7,681 nt of DNA, from assembly GCA_002401525.1 (NCBI GenBank), contig NVTH01000164.1:1-7681 (forward strand), written 5' to 3'. The notes below the pieces were generated by a model, which saw nothing but the letters and a program-made list of their open reading frames with translations, did not search any database and had not been told where the DNA came from. Source of the DNA: Moraxellaceae bacterium. Lineage in GTDB: Bacteria; Pseudomonadota; Gammaproteobacteria; Pseudomonadales; UBA3067. Positions 1-5,202 of the stretch are shown in pieces; the first letter of the stretch is position 1, and every line of letters starts with the position of its first letter. The position numbers and the translations under genes are program-made.

Positions 1-125
1 TGAGTAAGTGAATCAAAAGGTCAAAAGGGATCAGGCTCATTTAAAAATAAACTAGTATTCCTGCGCCATCGCTATCCATGCCCAGAGCTCAACGAAGAAA
101 ATGCTTTAATGCAAGACCTGACCCC
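1..125. mobile_element. Right part of a small terminal-inverted-repeat element (copy 1, cut by window edge)
   Basis: Positions 1-125 match 2758-2890 almost base for base. The differences I see are one substitution (c at 93, t in the other copy) and an 8-bp duplication (CTTTAATG) present only in the second copy. It ends in TTAATGCAAGACCTGACCCC (106-125), which is exactly the right terminus of the complete element at 2666-2892. The left terminus should therefore lie roughly 90 bp before the window. No reading frame of useful length is present, so the element is non-autonomous. High identity between the two copies suggests recent spread or sequence conversion (inference). Confidence 0.8.
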
Positions 126-195
126 GTACGTGTGTGCGTACGTGTGTGTGACCCCGTACGTGTGTGTGGCCTCATACGTGTGACCCCATACGTGT
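120..195. repeat. Degenerate tandem array of GACCCC(G/A)TACGTGTG units
   Basis: Directly beyond the element end, the motif GACCCCGTACGTGTGTG recurs in variants. Units start near 120, 138 (lacking GACCCC), 150, 168 (GGCCTCATACGTGT) and 182 (GACCCCATACGTGT). Five TACGTGTG cores lie within 76 bp. The first unit overlaps the last bases of the inverted repeat, so the array looks like expansion of the element's outer edge. The second element copy has only one unit at the corresponding place (2886-2898). Confidence 0.8.
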
Positions 196-441
196 GATAG
201 CCAGCTGGTTCGGTGTGCATTGCTCGTCAGTGAGTCGGGGTGTGCAGAAGACTGAGGCGCTTAATTGCAAGACTTGACCCTCATTCTGCGTGACCCTCGT
301 TATTTTGCCGGCAAATCAACGATATGACGCACCCGACGATGCATCCACAGCGACAAGCTGGAAGTGAGCTAAAGGTGGAGGACGAGCTGTTCTCGATTCT
401 AAGAGAGAAAAAATGGAAGATGAGGCGATATAGTGTTATCG
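196..441. other. Gene-free stretch with a decayed element end (261-284)
   Basis: No credible coding region is visible here. Positions 261-284 read TTAATTGCAAGACTTGACCC and then TCAT. This resembles the right terminus TTAATGCAAGACCTGACCCC with one inserted T and two substitutions, so it is probably a degenerate element end. The remainder up to the toxin-antitoxin operator shows nothing I recognise, apart from a possible -10 hexamer TATAGT at 429-434 for the downstream operon without a convincing -35. Confidence 0.5.
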
Positions 442-462
442 TTGTTAAACAGTGTTTAACAA
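442..462. promoter_or_regulatory. Palindromic operator of the first toxin-antitoxin operon
   Basis: A perfect inverted repeat with 9-bp arms, TTGTTAAAC and GTTTAACAA, is separated by AGT. It ends 18 bp before the antitoxin start codon, and a TATAGT hexamer (429-434) lies just upstream. Ribbon-helix-helix antitoxins typically repress their own operons by binding such palindromes near the promoter. Use of this site by the adjacent gene product is inferred from position and symmetry. Confidence 0.6.
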
Positions 463-480
463 ATGTAAGCAGGTGATTTT

Positions 481-744
481 ATGTTAGGCGTCCGATTAGA
501 CGAAGAGCTTGAAAAGCGTTTAAACGCGCTAGCGGCCAAGACACATCGTTCCAAGAGCTTCTTAGCTAAAGAGGCGTTAACTCGTTATGTCGATGAAGAA
601 GAGCGTAAACAGCGTGAAAATGAGTTAACAATGGCTCGCTGGGAGGAATACCAAGAAACTGGCGAAACCGTTAACAATGAAGCCATGACGGACTGGCTAG
701 ACTCTTGGGGTACAGATGAGGAGAAACCGTGCCCAGTGAAATAG
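481..744 (+). CDS. Ribbon-helix-helix (CopG/ParD-like) antitoxin
   Basis: This is an 87-residue antitoxin of a type II toxin-antitoxin pair. Residues 3-42 fit a ribbon-helix-helix DNA-binding domain: a short beta strand (VRLDEELEKRL), a first helix running to the turn at HRSKSF, and a second helix (LAKEALTRYVDEEE). The C-terminal half (about 45-87) is charged and acidic (ARWEEYQETGE, DSWGTDEE), as expected for a segment that becomes ordered on the toxin. The ATG has AGGTGA (471-476) four bases upstream. Its last 16 bases overlap the toxin gene, which implies translational coupling. It probably represses its own operon at 442-462. The family call is confident; the exact subfamily (ParD, CopG or RelB-like) is not settled. 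Confidence 0.85.
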   Translation: MLGVRLDEELEKRLNALAAKTHRSKSFLAKEALTRYVDEEERKQRENELTMARWEEYQETGETVNNEAMTDWLDSWGTDEEKPCPVK

Positions 745-1022
745 TTTGGTTACTTGGTGCATCCGGAGATGTTGCCCGTTTAAGAAACTTTATCAAATCT
801 GAGAATCCCCGCGCGGCTCAGCGTGCCGCCAAAAGAATCATCGAGGGTGTGAACATCCTGCAAGAAAACCCAGAAGCCGGTGTGCCGGTGGAAGATCTTA
901 TCGATTATAGAGACCTTATGTTGACGTTCGGAGCAGGTGAATACATCATCCGATACCGCCGAGAAACAGCAAGTCGAGCCGTGATTGTTCGAGTCCGTCA
1001 CAATAAAGAAGAGGGCTTTTAA
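729..1022 (+). CDS. RelE/ParE-family toxin
   Basis: This is a 97-residue toxin of the RelE/ParE superfamily, co-transcribed with the antitoxin. Visible family features are the N-terminal helix region (DVARLRNFIKSENPRAAQRAA), the NPEAG turn (about 47-51), YRDL (59-62), GEYIIRYR (70-77) and the closing strand AVIVRVRHNKEEG. This pattern is closer to ParE, whose members usually poison DNA gyrase, than to RelE, which cleaves mRNA on the ribosome; the target here is not proven. The start is GTG at 729, supported by AGGAG (719-723) with a 5-base gap. The stop codon lies inside the perfect palindrome GGCTTTTAAAAGCC (1014-1027), which has no following T-run, so I do not call it a terminator. Confidence 0.85.
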   Translation: MPSEIVWLLGASGDVARLRNFIKSENPRAAQRAAKRIIEGVNILQENPEAGVPVEDLIDYRDLMLTFGAGEYIIRYRRETASRAVIVRVRHNKEEGF

Positions 1023-1051
1023 AAGCCTGTTTATGACGGCATTGCAGAAAT

Positions 1052-1067
1052 ATGGAGTCAGGTCTTG
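1052..1067 (+). repeat. Solitary element end (left-type), one mismatch
   Basis: ATGGAGTCAGGTCTTG matches the first 16 bases of the complete element's left terminus (2666-2681) with a single G-to-A change. It lies 30 bp after the toxin stop codon. Together with the right-type end at 106-125 it brackets the toxin-antitoxin operon, with the ends pointing away from each other. No intact element begins here, so it is probably a relic. Confidence 0.65.
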
Positions 1068-1344
1068 GGCCAGCCTTCATTCAGGCAGTAACGAACGAAG
1101 AAAAAATATTAAAAATATTAAGGGGCATCCATTTTAATTTCTCGGCCGAGAAAAAACGCTATTTTATTGTATCTGGGGGGCGTGGTGGCGGAGATGGGTG
1201 TCATCGATTAGTTATGCGCTGATACAGATTTAATTCCGAGCAGTTTGCTTTGGTTAAATTTGAAAAATAATATTATTATGGAATGCCGCTACAATATTGA
1301 GGGCTTATTATATTAGAGGCTGTCCTATTATTATTTCTATTTCG
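1068..1344. other. Gene-free stretch with a 16-bp perfect palindrome
   Basis: I see no plausible gene here. The notable structure is TTTCTCGGCCGAGAAA (1138-1153), a gapless perfect palindrome that could be a protein-binding site; it lacks a loop and cannot be called a terminator. AT-rich runs (about 1100-1121) precede it. The short - strand frame of the ATPase remnant runs through 1276-1344, but that part shows no similarity to the intact gene. Confidence 0.4.
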
Positions 1345-1428
1345 CAAAAGTGTTTTGCTGTTTATACCCAAGAATGCGCAAGCCAATCCCGTATCTGCTA
1401 AAAACCTGTTGTCGAGAGCGGCATTCAT
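1345..1428 (-). pseudogene. Remnant of a second AAA_14/DUF4143 ATPase gene, internally deleted
   Basis: Read on the - strand from the ATG at 1428, this encodes MNAALDNRF followed directly by LADTGLACAFLGINSKTLL. The intact ATPase at 3704-4951 starts MNITLYNRF and has LADTGLACTLLGVNSKTLW at residues 286-304. The remnant therefore joins residue 9 to residue 286, an in-frame loss of 276 codons. Similarity stops near 1345. The frame then runs through unrelated codons to a stop at 1276-1278, giving a 50-residue open frame. Walker A, Walker B and the C-terminal domain are all missing, so it cannot work as an ATPase. The sequence upstream of its start (1429-1518) also matches the intact copy, including the phased repeats. 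Confidence 0.85.
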
Positions 1429-1480
1429 ATGAATGTGTTGTTTTTGTTGGTTTACGGCTTCGGCTAGGTGTCAGCTACCC

Positions 1481-1518
1481 TTCGTCCAATTGAAAGTTTT
1501 GATTCGTCTAATTGAAAG
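1481..1518 (-). repeat. Two 22-bp-phased direct repeats upstream of the ATPase remnant
   Basis: TTCGTCCAATTGAAAG (1481-1496) and TTCGTCTAATTGAAAG (1503-1518) begin exactly 22 bp apart. They match the three-copy array at 5004-5063 upstream of the intact ATPase gene. The flanking sequence between repeats and start codon is also conserved between the two loci, which shows that the upstream region and gene were duplicated together. One repeat has been lost here or gained there. Confidence 0.8.
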
Positions 1519-1664
1519 CACTTAGTTACAGCCCCGCTCAATACCTCTGCATTCAGCACACGAAAAGTAAGTTGGTTGTTCCGTAGCACATTCTGTCTGG
1601 CTGGCTTAGTTTCTCTCCTATAAAGCTTCTAAATAACAGTAGGTTAGATTGGAAGCGGGCATGA

Positions 1665-1674
1665 GGGGGGGGGG
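1665..1674. repeat. Homopolymeric G10 tract
   Basis: Ten consecutive G residues lie about 205 bp upstream of the outer-membrane protein start, and a second G-rich run (GGGGGG) follows at about 1743-1748. Long G tracts are prone to slipped-strand length change. The tract is outside any gene I can support and well upstream of the predicted -35, so any effect on expression is speculative. Confidence 0.75.
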
Positions 1675-1802
1675 CAAGGCGGACTTTAAAAATCATCATG
1701 AGTGATGGTTCGATTGATTTAGGATATTTAACGCGGCAGTTAGGGGGGAGGGATTAGTTTCGTAACCCTTTAAATACGTTACAAATCGTCTTGAAAGCAC
1801 TG

Positions 1803-1831
1803 TTTACCATTTAAGTAGGTCATTATATAGT
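1803..1831 (+). promoter_or_regulatory. Probable promoter of the outer-membrane protein gene
   Basis: TTTACC (1803-1808) and TATAGT (1826-1831) are separated by 17 bp, a good sigma70-type arrangement, and lie about 50 bp upstream of the start codon. A ribosome-binding GGAG (1869-1872) sits 8 bases before the ATG. This is a pattern match only. Confidence 0.5.
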
Positions 1832-1880
1832 GTCGCCTTGAAGTAGTAGGTAGTTTCGAATTTAACTTGGAGTTGCGGGA

Positions 1881-2483
1881 ATGAAAAAAAGTGTTGACGT
1901 CTTATTGTTGGGCAGTGTGATGGCTTTTTCTTTGGGGGCGAGCCAGTCTTATGCCGCAGAGAATTCTGGTGGTTTCGCTGGGGTCTTCTACGGAGGGCTT
2001 ACCCTGGGTGGTGATGAAATTATTACCGTTGAATATGAGGAGGGTGATGATGGGACGATAGAAGGTGGCGGGTTTTTTCTTTTTGGTGGTGGGGTTAAGT
2101 ATCGTTTAGAAAATTCGCCTTTGGAAGTTCAAGCTACTTTGGGCTATCACTTTGATTCAGAGAATGCGGAAAATGGTGATATTGAATTTACCCGGTTTCC
2201 GATCGATGTATTAGGATTTTATAATACGGGAAATCACCGAGTAGGCGCGGGTATAACCTATCATTTGAACCCTGAATTTAGCATCGATATTGATTCTGAA
2301 TTTAATGATTCTATTGCGTTTGATAATGCTGTGGGTTTTGTGACTGAGTATAATTACCTTTTTGAAAATAATATTGCGGTTGGCGTTCGTTACACTAGTA
2401 TTGAGTACTCACCTGAAACATTCGATGGCGATCTTGATGGTTCCTACGTTGGGGTTACAGCGTCTTATTTTTTAGAGAATTAA
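1881..2483 (+). CDS. Exported small beta-barrel protein, probably outer membrane (YfaZ-like or similar)
   Basis: This is a 200-residue secreted protein of probable outer-membrane location. The N-terminus is a clear Sec signal peptide: KK, a hydrophobic core (VLLLGSVMAFSLGA) and an SYA-AE cleavage site near residue 25/26. The mature part (175 residues) alternates polar and hydrophobic residues in strand-sized blocks rich in Gly and aromatics (FAGVFYGGLTLGG, EVQATLGYHF, HRVGAGITYHL, IAVGVRYTSIEY, SYVGVTASYFLEN). Acidic loops lie between them (EYEEGDDGTIEG, DSENAENGD, FDGDLDG). This suggests an eight-strand-sized barrel, but the exact family is not certain and YfaZ-like is only a guess. The last residues are SYFLEN rather than a terminal Phe. 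No cysteine lipobox is present. It is a single-gene unit with its own promoter and terminator. Confidence 0.75.
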   Translation: MKKSVDVLLLGSVMAFSLGASQSYAAENSGGFAGVFYGGLTLGGDEIITVEYEEGDDGTIEGGGFFLFGGGVKYRLENSPLEVQATLGYHFDSENAENGDIEFTRFPIDVLGFYNTGNHRVGAGITYHLNPEFSIDIDSEFNDSIAFDNAVGFVTEYNYLFENNIAVGVRYTSIEYSPETFDGDLDGSYVGVTASYFLEN

Positions 2484-2548
2484 CTCAATCCGTTTGTTAG
2501 AGGAGCGTATAGGTCTTTGTGCGCTAACCGTTTAATAAAGGATATTAT

Positions 2549-2596
2549 AAAACAAAGGCTGGATTCTTTTTTAAGAGTACAGTCTTTGTTTTTTTT
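2549..2596 (+). terminator. Intrinsic terminator after the outer-membrane protein gene
   Basis: AAAACAAAGGCTG (2549-2561) pairs with CAGTCTTTGTTTT (2580-2592) with one G-T wobble. Inner bases ATTCTT and AAGAGT extend the hairpin. The second arm runs into eight T residues (2589-2596). It lies 66 bp after the stop codon and has the standard form of a rho-independent terminator. The A-run on the left arm may allow some function in the opposite direction. Confidence 0.8.
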
Positions 2597-2665
2597 AATG
2601 TGGTTTTTGGGAAGGGCTCGATACGGTTTTAGTCGTTTAAAAACCGCATACAGTGAGCAAGAAAA

Positions 2666-2892
2666 ATGGGGTCAGGTCTTGCATTAACGCACTCGCGTTA
2701 CTAATAATAAATTGAACATCCGTAAGCTTGACTTTTATTTCCGCGATCCAGAATCAATGAGTAAGTGAATCAAAAGGTCAAAAGGGATCAGGCTCATTTA
2801 AAAATAAACTAGTATTCCTGCGCCATCGCTATCCATGCCCAGAGCTCAATGAAGAAAATGCTTTAATGCTTTAATGCAAGACCTGACCCCAT
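2666..2892. mobile_element. Complete 227-bp element with 22-bp perfect terminal inverted repeats
   Basis: The left terminus (2666-2687) contains GGGGTCAGGTCTTGCATTAA, preceded by AT. The right terminus (2871-2892) is its exact reverse complement over 22 bases. The interior has no coding capacity I can support, so this is a non-autonomous, MITE-like element. The 2758-2890 part is nearly identical to 1-125. Near the right end, CTTTAATG is duplicated in tandem, a feature absent from the other copy. The same terminus sequence stands upstream of a Y1-type transposase gene at 7607, a likely source of mobility (inference). I do not see a clear target-site duplication. Confidence 0.8.
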
Positions 2893-2988
2893 ACGTGCGA
2901 TTGTGTTGAGTTCGACGCCCTTGTTCGTACTGACGTACTTCATGTTTGGTGGTCAATGAAGATCGATTAATATGGTTGAATGTGGGGC

Positions 2989-3273
2989 CTAGATGCGTCG
3001 TTCAAGTTTTTTATAAATTGCCCCCTTTTCTCTTTTACCTACTGCAAGAACATAGACCACTAGCTCCTGTTCAACAATTTCATACGCAAGTCTATAGCCA
3101 GCAGTGCGTAGTTTAATTTTATATACATTCTCGTAACCCCTAAGCTTCGCAGACGGAACTCGAGGCTCGCTCAGTCTTTCGGCGAGCTTTTTTTTAAATT
3201 GCGACCGAATTGGTGGCGCTAGCTTTTCCCATTCTTTAAGTGCTGCCGGCAAAAACTTAAGCTTATAAGTCAT
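2989..3273 (-). CDS. relE: RelE-family mRNA interferase toxin (StbE-like)
   Basis: This is a 94-residue toxin closely following the E. coli RelE/StbE pattern: ALKEW at the N-terminus, a helix KKKLAERL, PSAKLRG, then YKIKLRTAGYRLAYE, and finally VLAVGKREKGAIY. RelE toxins cleave mRNA in the ribosomal A site. With the ATG start at 3273, the residues known to matter in E. coli RelE (K52, K54, R61, R81, Y87) all fall on the same numbers here, so activity is plausible. An in-frame TTG directly upstream (3276) is less likely as start, because ATG has purine-rich GGAAGTGAG five bases away. The gene overlaps the antitoxin by 11 bases, indicating translational coupling. Confidence 0.9.
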   Translation of the reverse strand: MTYKLKFLPAALKEWEKLAPPIRSQFKKKLAERLSEPRVPSAKLRGYENVYKIKLRTAGYRLAYEIVEQELVVYVLAVGKREKGAIYKKLERRI

Positions 3274-3514
3274 CAAGACTCACTTCCACGGCTTGGCCCT
3301 TGTCAAGAAGCCGCTCGTCTACCAGTTTACTCAATTGATAATCATCGACGATATCCATTAACCATTCGTAAGTTTCTGCCGGTACCAAATAGGCAGTTGG
3401 ATTATTGTGATTGAGTATCGCTATAGGTGCGCCACCAGATTCGGCAAGCAATGCAGTAGGGTTTTTCTTTAGTTCTGAGATGCTTGCGGAACAATCAGCT
3501 AAAATCTGTCTCAT
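3263..3514 (-). CDS. Phd/YefM-type antitoxin (StbD-like)
   Basis: This is the first gene of the second toxin-antitoxin operon, 83 residues with the chosen start. The N-terminal Phd-like fold (ILADCSASISELKKNPTALLAESGGAPIAILNHNNPTAYLVPAETYEWL) would dimerise and bind the operator. The C-terminal tail (LSKLVDERLLDKGQAVEVSLDDL) is the kind that wraps the toxin. The overall pattern matches StbD-type antitoxins paired with StbE. A longer frame begins at 3532, but the AGAGG that would act as ribosome-binding site lies inside it, seven bases before the ATG at 3514, so the shorter start is preferred. The intact tail and intact toxin active site suggest a functional pair. Confidence 0.88.
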   Translation of the reverse strand: MRQILADCSASISELKKNPTALLAESGGAPIAILNHNNPTAYLVPAETYEWLMDIVDDYQLSKLVDERLLDKGQAVEVSLDDL

Positions 3515-3535
3515 TATCGAGCCTCTTAACATTAT

Positions 3536-3586
3536 TTAAGACCTTTATTTAGGTCTAAATATAGCTCTTTATATGGCTAATGTCTA
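3536..3586 (-). promoter_or_regulatory. Promoter and overlapping operator of the second toxin-antitoxin operon
   Basis: On the - strand, TAGACA (complement of 3581-3586) and TATATT (complement of 3558-3563) are 17 bp apart, a good sigma70-type promoter. The inverted repeat AGACCT (3539-3544), TTATTT, AGGTCT (3551-3556), with two further pairs outside after one mismatch (3536-3559), lies over and just downstream of the -10. That is where a repressing antitoxin complex would block transcription. Its use by the neighbouring antitoxin is inferred. Confidence 0.6.
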
Positions 3587-3703
3587 TCGTCGTTTAACGC
3601 TGCGAGAAAGAGGGTGTTCATAAAAAAATTATTCTGAGTGGGTGGGTTTTAAATCGCTATTTAATAATGCTCTATGTGTGGTGCTTGTGTCTGGTATAAG
3701 TGT
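3587..3703. other. Short intergenic gap between the ATPase stop and the toxin-antitoxin promoter
   Basis: I find no gene and no convincing terminator for the ATPase, which ends at 3704 on the - strand. A short A-run (3623-3629) and a T-run near 3648-3651 are present, but no stem-loop of useful strength accompanies them. ATPase transcripts may therefore read into the antitoxin gene. Confidence 0.35.
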
Positions 3704-4951
3704 CTAGGGGGTGAGTACGCTAATGGGTACGGCAAATAATCGTTCGCCAAAAGGCAATATGTTCTCGCCATCATAAAATACCACCCCTGCAGCAAAGTGT
3801 TCACCGCAGGCTTCTTTCAATTTGTTTAAGCCTTTAAAGTCGCTTTGGGTGACTGTTGCGGAGGCTTTGATTTCAATGCCCGCTAGCTCGCGGCCTTGTT
3901 CAATAATAATATCCACTTCGACCTTGTCTTTGTTTCTGAAATGATAAAAGGCCAGTGGCTCGTCATGCCAGTCTGCGTATTTGCGTAATTCTTGATAGAT
4001 AAAGGTTTCCAGCAGTTGGCTCAGCAGGGCTTTATCTTGCCAAAGTGTTTTACTGTTTACACCTAATAATGTACAAGCCAGTCCTGTATCCGCTAGGTGC
4101 ATTTTTGGGGTTTTAATTAAGCGACTTAATCGGTTGCTATGCCAGGGTTGCAGTTGTTCGATCAAAAAGATTTGTTCAAGTAGCGCTAAATATTCACGAA
4201 TCGTTGGGCGGCTAATGGAAAAGCGGGAGGCTAAGTCGGCGGCATTAAACAAACGAGCAGTCTGGCTGGCCGCTAATGCTAACAGCTTCGGCAGTATGTC
4301 TAGATTTTTGATGCTGGAGATATCTTGAACATCCCGTTGAATAATGGTCGTGATGTAATCTTTATACCATGCCGTGCGACGTTTCGCTGTGCTGCGAGCG
4401 ATGGCGGCAGGATACCCCCCTTGGCAAATACATTCTGCTAGCGATTCACCTAAACGAGGGTAGGGGTTTTGATTTGAGCCGGTGCAAAAACCGGCATTAA
4501 ATACTTGTTCGATGAATGTGGGTTGTTGATTGGCGATTTCGCAATGCGCAAGCGGTCTGAGGTGGATGATTTCCATCCTGCCTGCTAAAGAGTCTGCTAA
4601 TTGTGGTAATAACAGTACATTGGCAGACCCTGTGAGAATGAACCGGCCTGGTTTTCGATTTTGATCAACGCTGGCTTTGATGGATGTGAATAGCTCAGGG
4701 GTGCGCTGGATTTCATCAAGGATGGTTTTTTCGGGTAAGCTTTGTATAAAACCGACTGGGTCAGCCTTGGCGGCTTGTAGTTGGTTATCGTCATCAAAGC
4801 TGATGTAGTGATAGCCTAGTTGCCTACCAATGAGTTGTGTTAGCGTGGTCTTTCCGCACTGACGGGAGCCGTGAATCAGCACCACTGGCGTGTCTTGCAG
4901 CGCCTCATGTAATGTTGCTTCTGTAAACCTGTTGTAGAGAGTGATATTCAT
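3704..4951 (-). CDS. AAA_14 / DUF4143 ATPase
   Basis: This is a 415-residue ATPase of the AAA_14 plus DUF4143 type, common in bacteria and archaea but without an agreed role. Walker A is GSRQCGKTT (28-36, K34). Walker B is ILDE (77-80). Sensor-like ILTGSAN is at 105-111, and SLAGR (121-125) offers a candidate arginine finger. Residues about 236-262 (NAADLASRFSISRPTIREYLALLEQIF) look like a winged helix-turn-helix. The C-terminal region has FYHFRNKDKVEVDIIIE followed by GIEIKAS, giving D347 and E360-x-K362, which resembles a PD-(D/E)XK nuclease core. Length is normal for the family and no key motif is missing. No clear ribosome-binding site precedes the ATG, which sits inside the palindrome ATTCATATGAAT. 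Three phased repeats lie upstream. Confidence 0.88.
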   Translation of the reverse strand: MNITLYNRFTEATLHEALQDTPVVLIHGSRQCGKTTLTQLIGRQLGYHYISFDDDNQLQAAKADPVGFIQSLPEKTILDEIQRTPELFTSIKASVDQNRKPGRFILTGSANVLLLPQLADSLAGRMEIIHLRPLAHCEIANQQPTFIEQVFNAGFCTGSNQNPYPRLGESLAECICQGGYPAAIARSTAKRRTAWYKDYITTIIQRDVQDISSIKNLDILPKLLALAASQTARLFNAADLASRFSISRPTIREYLALLEQIFLIEQLQPWHSNRLSRLIKTPKMHLADTGLACTLLGVNSKTLWQDKALLSQLLETFIYQELRKYADWHDEPLAFYHFRNKDKVEVDIIIEQGRELAGIEIKASATVTQSDFKGLNKLKEACGEHFAAGVVFYDGENILPFGERLFAVPISVLTP

Positions 4952-5003
4952 ATGAATGCGTTATTTTTGTCGACTTACGGTTTCGGCTAAGTGTAAGTTA
5001 CCG

Positions 5004-5063
5004 TTCGTCCAATTGAAAGTATTTATTCGTCCAATTGAAAGCTTAGATTCGTCTAATTGAAAG
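5004..5063 (-). promoter_or_regulatory. Three direct repeats phased at exactly 22 bp upstream of the ATPase gene
   Basis: TTCGTCCAATTGAAAG at 5004-5019 and 5026-5041, and TTCGTCTAATTGAAAG at 5048-5063, each start 22 bp apart, close to two helical turns. The nearest copy ends 52 bp before the ATPase start codon. On the strand of the ATPase the motif reads CTTTCAATTGGACGAA. Same-face direct repeats in this place suggest binding by several copies of one regulator. The identity of that protein is unknown. The same motif is conserved at the remnant locus (1481-1518). Confidence 0.75.
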
Positions 5064-5163
5064 CGTTGATGCGCCTGAGTGGCCTGTGAATCCCGTGTTG
5101 AGGCCAGGCTTTCGCGTACCCTGAACTGATTTAGGGAAGGGGCAAGACTCCTAAAGAACAGCC

Positions 5164-5202
5164 ACTTTGATCTGTAACTTTGGTTTGTAACTTTGATTGG
5201 TG
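5164..5202. repeat. Three tandem 13-bp units (ACTTTGATTTGTA-like)
   Basis: ACTTTGATCTGTA (5164-5176), ACTTTGGTTTGTA (5177-5189) and ACTTTGATTGGTG (5190-5202) follow one another without gaps. The first two differ at two positions and the third is degenerate at its end. They lie 86 bp upstream of the exonuclease start. They may be a regulatory site or simply slippage products. Confidence 0.65.

Noticed and set aside
780..1001. 73-codon open frame on the - strand
   Set aside because: It is entirely antisense to the well-supported toxin gene and has no family resemblance.
1014..1027. Terminator at the end of the first toxin gene
   Set aside because: GGCTTTTAAAAGCC is palindromic, but it has no loop of proper size, a weak stem and no T-run after it.
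3515..3532. Longer antitoxin start at 3532
   Set aside because: The AGAGG ribosome-binding site lies within this extension, seven bases before the ATG at 3514, and the antitoxin fold begins at the shorter start.
1..3600. Integron cassette array, suggested by two toxin-antitoxin pairs in gene-poor DNA
   Set aside because: No paired attC-like core sites could be found between genes; the GTTAGGC at the first antitoxin start is isolated within coding sequence.
4134..4797. Short frames in other phases of the ATPase gene
   Set aside because: They are shadows of a gene with intact Walker motifs and normal length.
5004..5063. CRISPR array
   Set aside because: Only three 16-bp repeats with 6-bp gaps; far too short and closely spaced, and no cas genes nearby.
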